A DNA stretch of 64,000 nt from Pseudofrankia sp. DC12 (GTDB lineage: Bacteria > Actinomycetota > Actinomycetes > Frankiales > Frankiaceae), in contig NZ_KQ031391.1 in assembly GCF_000966285.1 (NCBI RefSeq), forward strand, positions 4,294,540 through 4,358,539, read 5' to 3'. The notes below the pieces were generated by a model. It was not told the origin of the DNA and ran no database searches. It saw only the letters and a list, made by a program, of their open reading frames with translations. A program made the position numbers and the translations under genes. Shown here one piece after another: positions 46,585 through 57,686 of this stretch; within the stretch, counting starts at the first letter, position 1; each line of letters starts with the position of its first letter.

Positions 46585-47418
46585 ATGGGAATTCGTCGTT
46601 ACAAGCCCACCACTCCGGGGCGCCGCGGCTCGAGCGTGGCCGACTTCGCCGAGATCACGCGAGACCACCCGGAGAAGTCGCTTGTCCGTCCGCTGCATTC
46701 CAAGGGCGGTCGCAACGCGCACGGCCGGATCACCACCCGCCACCAGGGTGGCGGCCACAAGCGTGCCTACCGCGTCATCGACTTCCGTCGGGACAAGGAC
46801 GGCGTGCCGGCCAAGGTCGCGCACATCGAGTACGACCCGAACCGCACCGCCCGGATCGCGCTGCTGCACTACGCGGACGGCGAGAAGCGGTACATCGTCG
46901 CCCCGGTGAAGCTCAAGCAGGGTGACACGGTCAGCTCGGGTGTGGGCGCGGACATCAAGCCGGGCAACGCGCTGCCGCTGCGCAACATCCCGACCGGTAC
47001 CGTGATCCACAACGTCGAGCTGCGGCCCGGCGGCGGTGCCAAGATCGCCCGTAGCGCCGGCGTGAGCGTCCAGCTCGTCGCGAAGGACGGCCCGTACGCC
47101 CAGCTGCGGATGCCGTCCGGTGAGATGCGCAAGGTCGACGTCCGCTGCCGTGCGACGGTCGGCGAGGTCGGCAACGCGGAGCAGAGCAACATCAACTGGG
47201 GCAAGGCCGGCCGGATGCGCTGGAAGGGCCGTCGCCCGACCGTTCGTGGTGTCGCCATGAACCCGGTCGACCACCCGCACGGCGGTGGTGAGGGCAAGAC
47301 CTCCGGTGGTCGCCACCCGGTGAACCCGAAGGGCCGTCCCGAGGGCCGGACCAGGGCCACCCGCAAGGCCAGCGACAAGCTCATCGTGAGCAACCGCAAG
47401 AAGGCGAAGCGCCGGTGA
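46585..47418 (+). CDS. rplB: 50S ribosomal protein L2
   Basis: The 277-residue protein begins [16 protein letters not shown] and contains [19 protein letters not shown] and the C-terminal [20 protein letters not shown], with the conserved His near the peptidyl-transferase centre. L2 is needed for subunit association and catalysis. It has no obvious deviation from the family. Confidence 0.98.
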   Translation: MGIRRYKPTTPGRRGSSVADFAEITRDHPEKSLVRPLHSKGGRNAHGRITTRHQGGGHKRAYRVIDFRRDKDGVPAKVAHIEYDPNRTARIALLHYADGEKRYIVAPVKLKQGDTVSSGVGADIKPGNALPLRNIPTGTVIHNVELRPGGGAKIARSAGVSVQLVAKDGPYAQLRMPSGEMRKVDVRCRATVGEVGNAEQSNINWGKAGRMRWKGRRPTVRGVAMNPVDHPHGGGEGKTSGGRHPVNPKGRPEGRTRATRKASDKLIVSNRKKAKRR

Positions 47419-47511
47419 GCGCGACTGCGGCCGCTCTTGCCGCCGATGTCGTAGCTGAGAGCCGCTCTCGCGCGGCTGCCGGAAACCACTGAGCAGGGAG
47501 GAGGAGACACA

Positions 47512-47793
47512 ATGCCACGCAGCCTGAAGAAGGGCCCGTTCGTCGACGACCACCTGCTCAAGAAGGTGGACGTGCAGAACGAGAAGGGCACCAAGCACGT
47601 CATCAAGACGTGGTCGCGGCGCTCGACGATCATTCCGGACATGCTGGGCCACACCATCGCGGTGCATGACGGCCGCAAGCATGTGCCGGTGTTCATCACG
47701 GAGGGCATGGTCGGTCACAAGCTCGGGGAGTTCGCCCCGACTCGGACCTTCCGGGGCCACGTGAAGGAAGACCGGAGGTCACGCCGTGGCTGA
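47512..47793 (+). CDS. rpsS: 30S ribosomal protein S19
   Basis: The 93-residue protein begins [19 protein letters not shown] and contains [20 protein letters not shown] and [14 protein letters not shown]19 lies in the 30S head near the A-site finger. GGGAGGAGG before the ATG is a strong ribosome-binding site after a 93-nt gap. The end overlaps rplV by 8 nt. Confidence 0.98.
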   Translation: MPRSLKKGPFVDDHLLKKVDVQNEKGTKHVIKTWSRRSTIIPDMLGHTIAVHDGRKHVPVFITEGMVGHKLGEFAPTRTFRGHVKEDRRSRRG

Positions 47794-48202
47794 CGATCTC
47801 GTCGACGGCCTGACCAGGACCGGCCTGCCCGGCGCGAAGGCCACGGCCCGCTACGTCCGGATCTCGCCGACCAAGGCGCGTCGTGTCGTGGACCTCGTCC
47901 GCGGCCGTAACGCCAAGGAGGCGCTCGACATCCTCACGTTCGCGCCGCAGTCCGCCAGCACCGACGTCTACAAGGTCGTGCACAGCGCCATCGCGAACGC
48001 CGAGAACAACCACGGCCTCGACCCGGACACGCTGTTCATCGGCGAGGCCTACGTGGACGAGGGCCCGACGCTGAAGCGGATTCGTCCGCGCGCGCAGGGC
48101 CGCGCCTACCGCATCCGCAAGCGGACCAGCCACATCACGATCGTGGTGGAGAGCGTGGCTCCGGCCGCGGATGGCGCCAAGAGCAACAGGAGGGCCCGGT
48201 AG
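47786..48202 (+). CDS. rplV: 50S ribosomal protein L22
   Basis: The 138-residue protein starts at a GTG within the end of rpsS. It contains [40 protein letters not shown] and [17 protein letters not shown]; the hairpin loop lines the exit tunnel. It shares one base with the rpsC start. Confidence 0.97.
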   Translation: MADDLVDGLTRTGLPGAKATARYVRISPTKARRVVDLVRGRNAKEALDILTFAPQSASTDVYKVVHSAIANAENNHGLDPDTLFIGEAYVDEGPTLKRIRPRAQGRAYRIRKRTSHITIVVESVAPAADGAKSNRRAR

Positions 48203-49152
48203 TGGGGCAGAAGGTAAACCCGCACGGGTTCCGACTGGGCATCACGTCGGAGTTCACGTCTCGCTGGTACGCCGACAAGCAGTACAAGGCGTATGTCGGC
48301 GAGGACGTCAAGATCCGCAAGATGATGTCCAAGGGCATGGAGCGGGCCGGGATCAGCCGGGTCGACATCGAGCGCACCCAGGGCCGCCTGCGGGTCGACA
48401 TCCACACCGCCCGGCCGGGCATTGTCATCGGCCGCCGCGGCGCGGAGGCCGACCGCATCCGCGGCGACCTCGAGAAGCTGACCGGCAAGCAGGTCCAGCT
48501 GAACATCCTCGAGGTCAAGAACCCCGAGGTGGACGCGCAGCTCGTCGCGCAGGGCGTGGCCGAGCAGCTCTCCAGCCGGGTCAGCTTCCGTCGCGCGATG
48601 CGCAAGGCCATGCAGACCGCGATGAAGGGCGGCGCGAAGGGCATCCGGGTGCAGTGTTCCGGACGTCTGGGCGGCGCCGAGATGAGCCGGTCGGAGTTCT
48701 ACCGCGAGGGCCGGGTGCCGCTGCACACCCTGCGGGCGGACATCGACTACGGCTTCTACGAGGCCCGCACGACCTTCGGCCGGATCGGCGTGAAGGTCTG
48801 GATCTACAAGGGCGACGTGGTGCAGAGCCGTGCCGAGCGCGAGGCCCAGGAGGCGCTGACCCGTCAGCACCGCCGGGAGCGCCCCGCGCGCCGTGGGCCG
48901 CGCTCTGGCTCGTCCGGGACGACGACGGGTGGCACCGAGGCCGGCCGCGCCGCGGCCGCGCGCGAGCGTGGCGAGCGTCGGGGCGGGAAGTCCCAGGCGG
49001 CGGCTGTCGAGGCGCCCGCCGAGGTCGAGGCCACCGCCGCGCCGGAGACGACCGCCGCGCCGGAGACGACCGCCGCGGCGGTCGTGACCCCGGACGTGTC
49101 GCCGACGCCGGCCGCCGTCGAGACGGCCGCGCGGGAGAAGGCGGAGGAGTAG
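48202..49152 (+). CDS. rpsC: 30S ribosomal protein S3 with long Ala/Glu-rich tail
   Basis: The 316-residue protein starts at a GTG overlapping the rplV stop. The first 210 residues are standard S3: [20 protein letters not shown], the KH domain around [20 protein letters not shown] and [22 protein letters not shown]-terminal extension of about 85 residues follows, rich in Ala, Glu, Thr and Arg with a repeated TAAPET unit. S3 guards the mRNA entry channel. The tail is probably disordered; it exceeds the usual bacterial length but similar tails occur in actinobacteria. Confidence 0.97.
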   Translation: MGQKVNPHGFRLGITSEFTSRWYADKQYKAYVGEDVKIRKMMSKGMERAGISRVDIERTQGRLRVDIHTARPGIVIGRRGAEADRIRGDLEKLTGKQVQLNILEVKNPEVDAQLVAQGVAEQLSSRVSFRRAMRKAMQTAMKGGAKGIRVQCSGRLGGAEMSRSEFYREGRVPLHTLRADIDYGFYEARTTFGRIGVKVWIYKGDVVQSRAEREAQEALTRQHRRERPARRGPRSGSSGTTTGGTEAGRAAAARERGERRGGKSQAAAVEAPAEVEATAAPETTAAPETTAAAVVTPDVSPTPAAVETAAREKAEE

Positions 49153-49156
49153 GACA

Positions 49157-49573
49157 ATGCTTATCCCTCGTAAGGTCGCGCACCGCAAGCAGCACCACCC
49201 CAAGCGGACCGGTGCCGCCAAGGGCGGGACGAGGATCGCCTTCGGCGAGTTCGCGATTCAGGCGCTTGAGCCGGCCTACGTCACGAACCGGCAGATCGAG
49301 TCGGCTCGTATCGCCATGACCCGGCACATCCGACGCGGTGGCAAGGTCTGGATCAACATCTACCCGGACCGTCCGCTGACCAAGAAGCCGGCCGAGACCC
49401 GGATGGGTTCCGGTAAGGGCTCGCCCGAGTGGTGGGTGGCGAACGTCAAGCCAGGCCGGATCATGTTCGAGCTGTCGGGCGTGGCCGAGCCGGTGGCTCG
49501 CGAGGCCATGCGCCGCGCGATCCACAAGCTCCCGATGAAGTGCCGGTTCGTGACCCGTGAAGGTGGTGCGTGA
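49157..49573 (+). CDS. rplP: 50S ribosomal protein L16
   Basis: The 138-residue protein begins [20 protein letters not shown] and has [20 protein letters not shown] and [21 protein letters not shown]16 contacts the A-site tRNA elbow. Its stop overlaps the rpmC ATG by one base. Confidence 0.98.
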   Translation: MLIPRKVAHRKQHHPKRTGAAKGGTRIAFGEFAIQALEPAYVTNRQIESARIAMTRHIRRGGKVWINIYPDRPLTKKPAETRMGSGKGSPEWWVANVKPGRIMFELSGVAEPVAREAMRRAIHKLPMKCRFVTREGGA

Positions 49574-49821
49574 TGGCTACCGCGACCTCCGCGGACGAGC
49601 TGCGCGCGCTGTCCGGCGCTGACCTGGTGGACAAGCTCCGCGAGGCCAAGGAGGAGCTGTTCAACCTCCGGTTCCAGAACGCGACCGGCCAGCTCTCCAA
49701 CAATCGGCGGCTGCGGGCCGTCAAGCACGAGATCGCCCGGATCTACACGGTGATGCGGGAGCGCGAGCTCGGCCTCACCGTCGACCCGGCGGCCGGCCCG
49801 GCTGAACTGGGGAGCGAGTGA
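49573..49821 (+). CDS. rpmC: 50S ribosomal protein L29
   Basis: The 82-residue protein contains [20 protein letters not shown] and [20 protein letters not shown], the helical hairpin of L29, which sits near the tunnel exit next to L23. A GTG three bases earlier (49570) is an equal-frame alternative. The Pro/Ala/Glu end is a short actinobacterial extension. Confidence 0.96.
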   Translation: MATATSADELRALSGADLVDKLREAKEELFNLRFQNATGQLSNNRRLRAVKHEIARIYTVMRERELGLTVDPAAGPAELGSE

Positions 49822-49823
49822 CC

Positions 49824-50111
<288 letters not shown>

Positions 50112-50123
50112 CAAGTGTCCCGG

Positions 50124-50147
50124 GGCCTGCCGTGCAAGCGGCAGGCC
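50124..50147 (+). terminator. Hairpin between S10 and spc operons
   Basis: GGCCTGCCG/CGGCAGGCC with a 6-nt loop lies 13 nt after rpsQ, in the 123-nt gap before rplN. It may be a weak terminator or attenuator at the operon boundary; no T-run follows. Confidence 0.5.
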
Positions 50148-50234
50148 GGCCGGGGTTGATGGGCGAAGCCTCCCGATGCGGCGGCTTCAACGGTGAGATT
50201 GGGAAATTCGCCGCAAGCGGGTCAGGAGCTAGAA

Positions 50235-50603
50235 GTGATTCAGCAGGAGACGCGCCTTAGGGTCGCCGACAACACGGGCGCGCGGGAGATCCTGTGCATC
50301 CGGGTTCTCGGCGGCTCGGGTCGTCGGTACGCGGGGATCGGCGACATCATCGTCGGCACGGTGAAGGACGCCCTGCCCGGCGCCGGCGTGAAGCGCGGCG
50401 ACGTGGTGAAGGCGGTCGTGGTGCGCACCACCAAGGAGCGCCGGCGGCCGGACGGCTCCTACATCCGGTTCGACGAGAACGCGGCCGTGCTCATCCGTGA
50501 CGGTGGCGACCCCCGGGGCACCCGTATCTTCGGGCCGGTCGGCCGGGAGCTGCGGGACAAGAAGTTCATGAAGATTATTTCGCTGGCGCCGGAGGTGCTT
50601 TAG
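50235..50603 (+). CDS. rplN: 50S ribosomal protein L14
   Basis: The 122-residue protein starts at the GTG at 50235 (AGGAG 6 nt upstream). It begins [20 protein letters not shown] and contains [20 protein letters not shown] and [20 protein letters not shown]. The length equals the family norm exactly, ruling out the longer upstream frame. L14 forms part of the intersubunit surface. First gene of the spc operon. Confidence 0.98.
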   Translation: MIQQETRLRVADNTGAREILCIRVLGGSGRRYAGIGDIIVGTVKDALPGAGVKRGDVVKAVVVRTTKERRRPDGSYIRFDENAAVLIRDGGDPRGTRIFGPVGRELRDKKFMKIISLAPEVL

Positions 50604-50606
50604 ACC

Positions 50607-50933
50607 GTGGCCGGTATGAAGATCAAGAAGGGCGACACGGTCCAGGTCATCTCGGGCAAGGACCGCGGTCTCAAGGGGAAGGTCATCCGTGCCATCCCCG
50701 ACGAGCGGAAGGTCGTCGTCGAGGGCGCGAACCGGGTCACCCGGCACACCCGCGTCCAGACCACGACCCGTGGTTCGCAGTCGGGTGGCATCGTCACCCA
50801 GGAGGCTCCGATCCACGTCAGCAACGTGGCGATCGTGGACCCGAGCGACGGGAAGCCGACCCGCGTCGGATACAAGATCAACGAGGACGGTACCAAGGTG
50901 CGGATCTCGCGCCGTACCGGCGCCGAGTTGTAG
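50607..50933 (+). CDS. rplX: 50S ribosomal protein L24
   Basis: The 108-residue protein starts at a GTG with GGAGGTG upstream. It carries the KOW motif [20 protein letters not shown] and [21 protein letters not shown]24 initiates 50S assembly. It is 3 nt after rplN and 14 nt before rplE. Confidence 0.97.
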   Translation: MAGMKIKKGDTVQVISGKDRGLKGKVIRAIPDERKVVVEGANRVTRHTRVQTTTRGSQSGGIVTQEAPIHVSNVAIVDPSDGKPTRVGYKINEDGTKVRISRRTGAEL

Positions 50934-50947
50934 GGATCGGAATCCAA

Positions 50948-51517
50948 ATGACTGTGACTACTGAGGCCCCGGCGGTGCCGCGGCTCAAGCAGCGCTACCG
51001 CGAGGAGATCGCGGCAGGCCTGCGTGAGCAGTTCGGCTACGCGAACGTCATGCAGATCCCGGGCGTCGTGAAGGTCGTCGTGAACATGGGTGTCGGCGAC
51101 GCGGCCCGCGACGCCAAGCTCATCGACGGTGCGCTGAAGGACCTGGCCGCCATCACCGGCCAGAAGCCGGCCGTCCGGCGGGCGACGAAGTCCATCGCGC
51201 AGTTCAAGCTCCGCGAGGGCATGCCGATCGGCGCGAAGGTGACCCTGCGCGGCGACCGGATGTGGGAGTTCCTCGACCGGCTCGTCTCGATCGCGCTGCC
51301 CCGCATCCGGGACTTCCGTGGCCTGTCGCCCAAGCAGTTCGACGGTCGCGGCAACTACACGTTCGGCGTGACCGAGCAGTCGATCTTCCACGAGATCGAC
51401 ATCGACAGGATCGACCGGGTGCGCGGCATGGACATCACTGTCGTCACCACCGCGACGACTGACGACGAGGGCCGGGCGCTGCTGCGTGCGCTGGGCTTCC
51501 CGTTCCGGGAGAACTAG
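50948..51517 (+). CDS. rplE: 50S ribosomal protein L5
   Basis: The 189-residue protein contains [40 protein letters not shown] and [21 protein letters not shown]5 binds 5S rRNA and the P-site tRNA side of the central protuberance. rpsN follows 4 nt after the stop. Confidence 0.98.
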   Translation: MTVTTEAPAVPRLKQRYREEIAAGLREQFGYANVMQIPGVVKVVVNMGVGDAARDAKLIDGALKDLAAITGQKPAVRRATKSIAQFKLREGMPIGAKVTLRGDRMWEFLDRLVSIALPRIRDFRGLSPKQFDGRGNYTFGVTEQSIFHEIDIDRIDRVRGMDITVVTTATTDDEGRALLRALGFPFREN

Positions 51518-51521
51518 AAGC

Positions 51522-51707
51522 ATGGCGAAGAAGGCTCTGATCGAGAAGGCCGCCAGCAAGCCGAAGTACGCGGTCCGCGGCTACACCCGCTGTCAGCGGT
51601 GCGGTCGCCCGCGCTCGGTGTACCGAGTGTTCGGGCTGTGCCGGATCTGCCTGCGGCAGATGGCGCACCGCGGCGAGCTGCCCGGCATCACCAAGAGCAG
51701 CTGGTAG
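51522..51707 (+). CDS. rpsN: 30S ribosomal protein S14, zinc-binding type Z
   Basis: The 61-residue protein begins [20 protein letters not shown] and has the zinc pairs CQRC (near residue 24) and CRIC (near 40). The short length and four Cys identify the type Z form of S14, which stays in the spc operon of actinobacteria; a zinc-free paralogue would be elsewhere. The start is fixed by the family N-terminus. Confidence 0.98.
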   Translation: MAKKALIEKAASKPKYAVRGYTRCQRCGRPRSVYRVFGLCRICLRQMAHRGELPGITKSSW

Positions 51708-51782
51708 TAGGACCTTTCACCACCCAGTCGCGGTAGGCCCGGCCCTTGGGCGCGGGAACCCCCGTGAGGAAGGCGTCAACCA

Positions 51783-52187
51783 ATGACGATGACCGATCCG
51801 ATTGCGGACATGCTCACGCGTATCCGCAACGCCAACCGGGCGTACCACGACCGGGTGGTGATGCCGCACAGCAAGATCAAGGTTCACGTCGCCGAGATCC
51901 TCCAGCAGGAGGGCTACATCCTTGGCTGGCACGTTGAGGAGCCCGAGACCGGGCCCGGCAAGAACCTGATCGTCGACCTCAAGTACGGCCCCAACCGGGA
52001 GCGCTCGATCGCCGGCGTGAAGCGCATCAGCAAGCCCGGTCTGCGGGTCTACGCGAAGTCGACCAACCTGCCGAAGGTGCTCGGCGGCCTGGGCGTGGCG
52101 ATCATCTCCACGTCGTCGGGCCTGCTGACCGACCGGCAGGCCGGCAAGCGGAAGGTGGGCGGGGAAGTCCTCGCCTACGTCTGGTAG
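51783..52187 (+). CDS. rpsH: 30S ribosomal protein S8
   Basis: The 134-residue protein begins [20 protein letters not shown] and contains [10 protein letters not shown]-type sequence ([20 protein letters not shown]) and [21 protein letters not shown]8 binds the central domain of 16S rRNA and in E. coli represses the spc operon. GAGGAAGG precedes the ATG after a 75-nt gap. Confidence 0.98.
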   Translation: MTMTDPIADMLTRIRNANRAYHDRVVMPHSKIKVHVAEILQQEGYILGWHVEEPETGPGKNLIVDLKYGPNRERSIAGVKRISKPGLRVYAKSTNLPKVLGGLGVAIISTSSGLLTDRQAGKRKVGGEVLAYVW

Positions 52188-52198
52188 GGGGTCCCGAT

Positions 52199-52735
52199 AT
52201 GTCTCGCATCGGCCGTCTGCCGATTCCGGTGCCGAGCGGCGTCGAGGTCTCTCTCGACGGCCAGCAGGTGACCGTCAAGGGCCCGAAGGGCACCCTCTCG
52301 CACACCGTCGCCGCGCCGATCACGATCGCCCAGGAAGAGGGCCAGATCGTGGTCGCCCGCCCCGACGACGAGCGCAACTCGCGTGCGCTGCACGGCCTGA
52401 CCCGGACGCTGGTCTCCAACATGGTCATCGGCGTCACCACCGGCTACTCGAAGACGCTGGAGATCGTCGGCGTCGGTTACCGCGTGCAGGCCAAGGGCTC
52501 CGACCTGGAGTTCGCGCTCGGTTTCAGCCACCCGGTGCCCGTGAAGGCACCGGAGGGCATTCGGTTCGAGGTGCAGGCCCCGACCCGTTTCGTCGTCCAC
52601 GGCATCGACAAGCAGCTGGTCGGCGAGGTCTCAGCCAAGATCCGTGGCCTGCGCAAGCCCGACCCGTACAAGGGCAAGGGCGTGCGGTACCAGGGCGAGG
52701 TCGTCCGCCGCAAGGTCGGGAAGACCGGGAAGTAG
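52199..52735 (+). CDS. rplF: 50S ribosomal protein L6
   Basis: The 178-residue protein begins [20 protein letters not shown] and contains [12 protein letters not shown] and [20 protein letters not shown]. It consists of two similar domains near the sarcin-ricin loop and factor-binding site. 11 nt after rpsH and 10 nt before rplR. Confidence 0.98.
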   Translation: MSRIGRLPIPVPSGVEVSLDGQQVTVKGPKGTLSHTVAAPITIAQEEGQIVVARPDDERNSRALHGLTRTLVSNMVIGVTTGYSKTLEIVGVGYRVQAKGSDLEFALGFSHPVPVKAPEGIRFEVQAPTRFVVHGIDKQLVGEVSAKIRGLRKPDPYKGKGVRYQGEVVRRKVGKTGK

Positions 52736-52745
52736 GAGATAGATC

Positions 52746-53120
52746 ATGGCTGTGAGCCTCACCGCCAGTTCCCGGCGCCGGATCTCCCGGCTCCGCCGCC
52801 ACGCCCGGGTCCGCAAGCGGGTCACCGGCACCCCGATCCGTCCGCGGCTCGTCGTCACCCGCTCCTCGCGGCACATCTACGCGCAGGTCATCGACGACGT
52901 CGCCGGTCACACCCTCGCCGCCGCCTCGACGCTGGACGCCTCGCTGCGTACGGCAGACGGCGACAAGACCGCGCTGGCCCGTGAGGTCGGCAAGCTGGTC
53001 GCCGAGCGCGCGAAGGCCGCCGGGCTGTCCACCGTCGTCTTCGACCGGGGTGGGCGTACCTACCACGGCCGGATCGCGGCGCTGGCCGACGCGGCCCGCG
53101 AGGCGGGGCTGGAGTTCTGA
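52746..53120 (+). CDS. rplR: 50S ribosomal protein L18
   Basis: The 124-residue protein has [20 protein letters not shown] and [20 protein letters not shown] near the end, typical of L18. With L5 it binds 5S rRNA. ATG behind AGGAGATAGATC. rpsE follows after 26 nt. Confidence 0.98.
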   Translation: MAVSLTASSRRRISRLRRHARVRKRVTGTPIRPRLVVTRSSRHIYAQVIDDVAGHTLAAASTLDASLRTADGDKTALAREVGKLVAERAKAAGLSTVVFDRGGRTYHGRIAALADAAREAGLEF

Positions 53121-53146
53121 TGACCATGACTAAGGAGATGTTCTAG

Positions 53147-53758
53147 ATGCCAGGCCAGCAGCGCCGTGGCGGCGGCGCCGGCGGCTCCGACCGCCGTGAG
53201 CGCCGGGACCGCTCAGGTGGCGGCCCGGCGCAGGAGAAGAACGCCTACGTCGAGCGCGTCGTCGCCATCAACCGCGTGGCCAAGGTCGTCAAGGGTGGCC
53301 GTCGGTTCAGCTTCACCGCGCTCGTCGTGGTCGGCGATGCGGACGGCACCGTCGGCGTCGGCTACGGCAAGGCCAAGGAGGTGCCCGCGGCGATCGCCAA
53401 GGGCGTCGAGGAGGCCAAGAAGCACTTCTTCAAGGTGCCGCGGATCGGCTCGACGATCCCGCACCCGATCCAGGGCGAGGCCGCGGCCGGCGTCGTGCTG
53501 CTGAAGCCGGCTTCCCCGGGTACCGGTGTCATCGCCGGCGGCCCGGTGCGCGCCGTGCTGGAGTGCGCGGGCGTTCACGACGTGCTGTCGAAGTCGCTCG
53601 GCTCGTCCAACCCGATCAACATCGTGCACGCGACCGTGGCCGCGCTGCGCGGGCTGACTCGTCCCGAGGAGATCGCGGCGCGCCGCGGCCTGCCGCTGGA
53701 GGACGTCGCCCCGCCCGCGATGCTGCGGGCGCGGGCCGCCGCCGGGGCTGGTGTGTGA
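53147..53758 (+). CDS. rpsE: 30S ribosomal protein S5
   Basis: The 203-residue protein begins with a Gly/Arg-rich stretch (about 25 residues), then [40 protein letters not shown] and [21 protein letters not shown]5 affects decoding accuracy and lines the mRNA entry site. The N-terminal extension is common in actinobacteria. One-base overlap with rpmD. Confidence 0.98.
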   Translation: MPGQQRRGGGAGGSDRRERRDRSGGGPAQEKNAYVERVVAINRVAKVVKGGRRFSFTALVVVGDADGTVGVGYGKAKEVPAAIAKGVEEAKKHFFKVPRIGSTIPHPIQGEAAAGVVLLKPASPGTGVIAGGPVRAVLECAGVHDVLSKSLGSSNPINIVHATVAALRGLTRPEEIAARRGLPLEDVAPPAMLRARAAAGAGV

Positions 53759-53940
53759 TGGCCTCGCTGCGCATCACCCAGGTCAGGTCCCCGATCGGCG
53801 GCACCCACAACCAGCGGGCGACGCTGAAGACGCTGGGCCTGCGGAAGATCAACGCGTCTACCGTGCGCGAGGACAACCAGCAGATCCGGGGCATGATCCG
53901 GACCGTGGCGCACCTGGTGACGGTCGAGGAAGTGAACTGA
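53758..53940 (+). CDS. rpmD: 50S ribosomal protein L30
   Basis: The 60-residue protein reads [20 protein letters not shown] and [20 protein letters not shown], ending [11 protein letters not shown]. The size is typical for L30. The ATG shares a base with the rpsE stop; a GTG at 53755 is a possible but less likely start. rplO begins 1 nt after the stop. Confidence 0.97.
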   Translation: MASLRITQVRSPIGGTHNQRATLKTLGLRKINASTVREDNQQIRGMIRTVAHLVTVEEVN

Positions 53941-53941
53941 G

Positions 53942-54445
53942 ATGCCCGAACTGACCAAGGATGCCCCCAAGGATGCCCCCGAGGCGAGCTCGGCCGAGCG
54001 TGGCCGGGCGCTGAAGCTGCACCACCTGCGGCCCGCGCCGGGCGCGAACCGGCCCAAGATGCGGGTCGGTCGTGGTGAAGGCTCCAAGGGCAAGACCGCG
54101 GGTCGTGGCACCAAGGGCTCGAAGGCGCGCAAGCAGGTTCCGGCCACCTTCGAAGGTGGCCAGATGCCGCTGCACATGCGGATCCCGAAGCTCAAGGGCT
54201 TCAAGAACCGCTGGCGCACCGAGTACCAGGTGGTCAACGTCGCCACCCTCGCCGAGCTGTTCCCGCAGGGCGGCCAGGTGGGCGTCGACGACCTCGTCAA
54301 GGCCGGCGCCGTCCGCAAGAACGCGCTCGTGAAGGTGCTTGGCGACGGCGACCTTGGTGTCGCGCTGCAGGTGAGCGCGCACGCGTTCTCGGGGTCCGCT
54401 CGCGACAAGATCGCCGCCGCTGGCGGCAGTGTCACCGAAGTGTGA
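53942..54445 (+). CDS. rplO: 50S ribosomal protein L15
   Basis: The 167-residue protein has a charged N-terminal extension with a duplicated KDAP unit, then [40 protein letters not shown] and [21 protein letters not shown]15 is a late-assembly 50S protein. A hairpin with TTT follows the stop, closing the spc unit before secY. Confidence 0.97.
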   Translation: MPELTKDAPKDAPEASSAERGRALKLHHLRPAPGANRPKMRVGRGEGSKGKTAGRGTKGSKARKQVPATFEGGQMPLHMRIPKLKGFKNRWRTEYQVVNVATLAELFPQGGQVGVDDLVKAGAVRKNALVKVLGDGDLGVALQVSAHAFSGSARDKIAAAGGSVTEV

Positions 54446-54449
54446 GATC

Positions 54450-54480
54450 GGGGACGGGCGCGCGCGCGTCCGTCCCCTTT
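54450..54480 (+). terminator. Terminator between rplO and secY
   Basis: GGGGACGGGCGCG pairs with CGCGTCCGTCCCC (one G-T pair) and is followed by TTTCGG. secY, 225 nt downstream, therefore probably has its own promoter in this gap; none was recognised. Confidence 0.75.
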
Positions 54481-54704
54481 CGGTGAACACTGGGCTCAGG
54501 CACCGGGCGTCTCGGCTGCCGCAGGCCCGGTGAGCCCGTGAGGGGCACGGGTTTCTGACTGACCTCCGCGGAGGTGATGTCGGGACTCGTGAGCCTCCGG
54601 TGCTGTTACAGTCGCCTCACGGCGTCCGGACCATCCATCGGACAGCCTGTCCGGCGGACCGTCGCCGTCTCTCGTTCGTGTACTTCCCCCCTGCAGGAGG
54701 AGCC

Positions 54705-55997
54705 GTGCTCACCGCCTTCACGCGGGCCTTCCGCACGCCCGACCTGCGCAAGAAGCTGCTTTTCACGTTCGGGATCGTGATCCTGTTCCGGATCGGCAGC
54801 GTCCTGCCCGCGCCTGGCGTCTCGTATGGCGCGGTGCACACCTGCCTGAGTACCGCGAGCACGGGCGCGAGCAACGTTTACTCGCTGATCAACCTGTTCA
54901 GCGGCGGCGCGCTGCTGCAGTTGTCGATCTTCGCACTGGGCATCATGCCCTACATCACCTCCAGCATCATCCTTCAGCTGCTCGTCGTGGTCATTCCGCG
55001 GCTTGAGCAGCTCAAGAAGGAAGGCAGCGCGGGTGAGCAGAAGATCACGCAGTACACCCGCTACCTGACCATCGCGCTCGGCATCCTCCAGGCGACCGGC
55101 ATTGTGGCGCTGGCCCGCAGCGGCCGGCTCTTCCCGGACTGCCAGGCCGCGATCATCCCGGACACCAGCCTCTTCCGGATCGCGACGATCGTCATCACGA
55201 TGACCGCGGGCGTCGGTGTGATCATGTGGCTCGGCGAGCTGATCACCGCGCGCGGCATCGGTAACGGCATGTCGCTGCTGATCTTCACCTCGATCGCGTC
55301 GCGGCTGCCGTCCCAGGGCACCGCGATCCTGCAGGTCGCCGGCGGCGTCGTCTTCACCCTGGTCTGCCTGCTCGGCCTGGCGATCGTCGTCTTCGTCATC
55401 CTCGTCGAACAATCCCAGCGCCGCATCCCGGTGCAGTACGCCAAACGCCTGATCGGCCGGCGCATGTACGGCGGGACGTCGACCTACCTGCCGATCAAGG
55501 TGAACCAGGCCGGCGTCATCCCCGTGATCTTCGCGTCGTCGCTGCTGCAGCTGCCACAGCTGATCGGCCAGGTGTGGAACAACAAGGGCTTCCAGGACTT
55601 CGAGACTCGTTACCTGTCGAAAGGTGACCATCCGCTCTACCTAGCGACCTACGGGCTGCTCATCATCTTCTTCACGTACTTCTATGTCGCGATCACGTTC
55701 AATCCGACCGAGGTCGCTGACAATATGAAGAAGTACGGAGGGTTCATCCCGGGCATCAGGCCCGGTCGCCCCACGGCCGAGTACCTCGATCACGTCCTCT
55801 CCCGGATCACCCTGCCGGGCTCGCTGTTCCTGGGGGTGATCACAGTTCTTCCGCTCGCGTTGCTGAACCTGACGAAGGACCAGCCCTTCCCGTTCGCGGG
55901 GACGTCGGTGCTGATCATGGTTGGGGTGGGACTGGAAACCGTGAAGCAGATCGAGAGCCAGCTCATGCTCCGCAACTACGAAGGCTTCCTCCGGTAG
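54705..55997 (+). CDS. secY: Preprotein translocase subunit SecY
   Basis: From the GTG at 54705, which has AGGAGG 5 nt upstream, it is 430 residues. About ten hydrophobic segments are visible. Conserved parts are [40 protein letters not shown], the cytoplasmic loop [13 protein letters not shown] (near 250) and [16 protein letters not shown] (near 350). SecY is the protein-conducting channel that pairs with SecE. The upstream extension of the open frame lacks support. The stop shares a base with the adk GTG. Confidence 0.98.
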   Translation: MLTAFTRAFRTPDLRKKLLFTFGIVILFRIGSVLPAPGVSYGAVHTCLSTASTGASNVYSLINLFSGGALLQLSIFALGIMPYITSSIILQLLVVVIPRLEQLKKEGSAGEQKITQYTRYLTIALGILQATGIVALARSGRLFPDCQAAIIPDTSLFRIATIVITMTAGVGVIMWLGELITARGIGNGMSLLIFTSIASRLPSQGTAILQVAGGVVFTLVCLLGLAIVVFVILVEQSQRRIPVQYAKRLIGRRMYGGTSTYLPIKVNQAGVIPVIFASSLLQLPQLIGQVWNNKGFQDFETRYLSKGDHPLYLATYGLLIIFFTYFYVAITFNPTEVADNMKKYGGFIPGIRPGRPTAEYLDHVLSRITLPGSLFLGVITVLPLALLNLTKDQPFPFAGTSVLIMVGVGLETVKQIESQLMLRNYEGFLR

Positions 55998-56650
55998 TGC
56001 GCCTCGTACTGGTCGGACCACCGGGAGCAGGCAAGGGCACACAGGCCGCGTTCATCGCCTCGGCGCGGTCGATCCCCAAGATCTCCACCGGTGACATCTT
56101 CCGTGCGAATGTCCGAGAAGGCACGGAGCTCGGTATCCAGGCCAAGCAGTACATGGACGCGGGTGACCTCGTGCCTGACGAGATCACGATCGGTATGGTG
56201 CGTAACCGCCTGGCCGAGGACGACGCGGTGAAGGGTTTCCTGCTGGACGGGTTCCCTCGCAACGTCCCGCAGGCGGAGGTGCTGGGCGGGATGCTCGACG
56301 CGATGGGCACCCAGCTCGACGTGGTGCTGGAGCTCGTCGTCGACGACGACGAGGTGGTGCGGCGGCTGTCGGGCCGGCGGACGTGTCGTTCGTGCGGGCA
56401 TATCTGGCACGTCGACTTCGACCCGCCGAGCGTCGAGGACGTCTGTGACCGGTGCAACGGGGCGCTGTTCCAGCGCGACGACGACCGGGCCGAGACGATC
56501 CGGCACCGCCTGGAGGTCTACGCCGAGCAGACCGCGCCGCTCGTGTCCTGGTACGCCGAGCGCGGCGTGCTGATCGGTATCGACGCCACCGGCCCGGTCG
56601 ACAACGTCACCGAGCGCGCCCTGGACGCCCTGCGTCACCACGGCGCCTGA
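55997..56650 (+). CDS. adk: Adenylate kinase, zinc-LID type
   Basis: The 217-residue protein starts at a GTG overlapping secY by one base. It has the P-loop [14 protein letters not shown], the AMP-binding [11 protein letters not shown] (near 75) and a long LID with CRSCG (near 131) and CDRC (near 151), a four-Cys zinc site. It interconverts 2 ADP with ATP and AMP. The zinc LID is more typical of Gram-positive bacteria, although many actinobacterial enzymes have the short form, so its presence is worth noting. Confidence 0.97.
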   Translation: MRLVLVGPPGAGKGTQAAFIASARSIPKISTGDIFRANVREGTELGIQAKQYMDAGDLVPDEITIGMVRNRLAEDDAVKGFLLDGFPRNVPQAEVLGGMLDAMGTQLDVVLELVVDDDEVVRRLSGRRTCRSCGHIWHVDFDPPSVEDVCDRCNGALFQRDDDRAETIRHRLEVYAEQTAPLVSWYAERGVLIGIDATGPVDNVTERALDALRHHGA

Positions 56651-56849
56651 GAGCGCTTCGCTCATAGCTCGGTCGGGCCGTGCGGTGCGGTGCGGTAGAC
56701 AAGATCTACCTGCGTCCTGCCTGGCGGCGGAGGACTATCGTCGTTCGAGAAGCTCCGTCGGGTGACCTCGCGGGCCGGTCAGCCCCCGGGCGGACCGCCT
56801 GGGCCGGCGGCGGGGCACCGCGAACGAGAGCGAAGACCGGGACAGGGGT

Positions 56850-57686
56850 ATGGCGCGACGAGAGCACGTCCAGATCAAGACAGCGGCGGAGATCGCCAAG
56901 ATGCGCGTCGCCGGGCTGCTGGTCGCGCAGGCACTCGATCGGCTGCGGGAGGCCGCCGTCCCCGGCGCCACCACCGCCGACCTGGATGCGGTGGCGGAGA
57001 AGACCATCCGCGCCGGTGGCGGCATCCCGTCGTTCAAGGGCTACGCACATCCGCCGTATCCGGCGTCGATCTGCAGTTCGGTGAACGACGAGGTCGTGCA
57101 TGCGATCCCGAACCGGAAGCGGGCGCTGCGCGACGGCGACATCATTTCGATCGACTGCGGCGCCATCGTCGACGGCTGGCACGGCGACGCGGCCATCACG
57201 GTGCCGATCGGTACGGTCGACCCCGCGATCCTGGAGATGATCCGGGTCTGTGAGGACTCGCTGTGGGCCGGTCTCGCCGCCGCCCAGCTCGGCGGCCGGC
57301 TCACCGACATCTCGCACGCCGTCGAGGAGCACGTGAAGCCGCGCGGCTTCGGGATCGTCGACAACTACGGTGGCCACGGCATCGGCACCGAGATGCACCA
57401 GCCGCCGCACATCCTCAACCACGGCCGTGCCGGCCGGGGCATCAAACTGGTCGCCGGCCTCGCCCTCGCGATCGAGCCCATGATCACCATGGGCTCACCC
57501 GACACCCGGGTGCTGGAGGACGACTGGACCGTGTCGACCGTCGACGGCTCATGGGCCGCACACACGGAGCACACCGTGGCAGTCACGCCGCGCGGCCCGT
57601 GGGTTCTGACGGCGCACGACGGTGGTGCCGCCAGGTTCGCCGCGCTGGGCGTCGCCTGCGGCGCGCCCGTCGAGGCGAAGACCTGA
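56850..57686 (+). CDS. map: Methionine aminopeptidase, type I
   Basis: The 278-residue protein contains IKTAAEIAKMRVAGLLVAQA, PPYPASICSSVNDEVVHAIP (substrate His near residue 79), IISIDCGAIVDGWHGDAAIT (metal Asp ligands near 96 and 107), NYGGHGIGTEMHQPPHI (His near 171) and AIEPMITMG (Glu near 204), with a final EHTV Glu. All five metal ligands are present. It removes the N-terminal Met from nascent proteins. A 199-nt gap from adk suggests a promoter, not recognised. Length is normal. Confidence 0.97.
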   Translation: MARREHVQIKTAAEIAKMRVAGLLVAQALDRLREAAVPGATTADLDAVAEKTIRAGGGIPSFKGYAHPPYPASICSSVNDEVVHAIPNRKRALRDGDIISIDCGAIVDGWHGDAAITVPIGTVDPAILEMIRVCEDSLWAGLAAAQLGGRLTDISHAVEEHVKPRGFGIVDNYGGHGIGTEMHQPPHILNHGRAGRGIKLVAGLALAIEPMITMGSPDTRVLEDDWTVSTVDGSWAAHTEHTVAVTPRGPWVLTAHDGGAARFAALGVACGAPVEAKT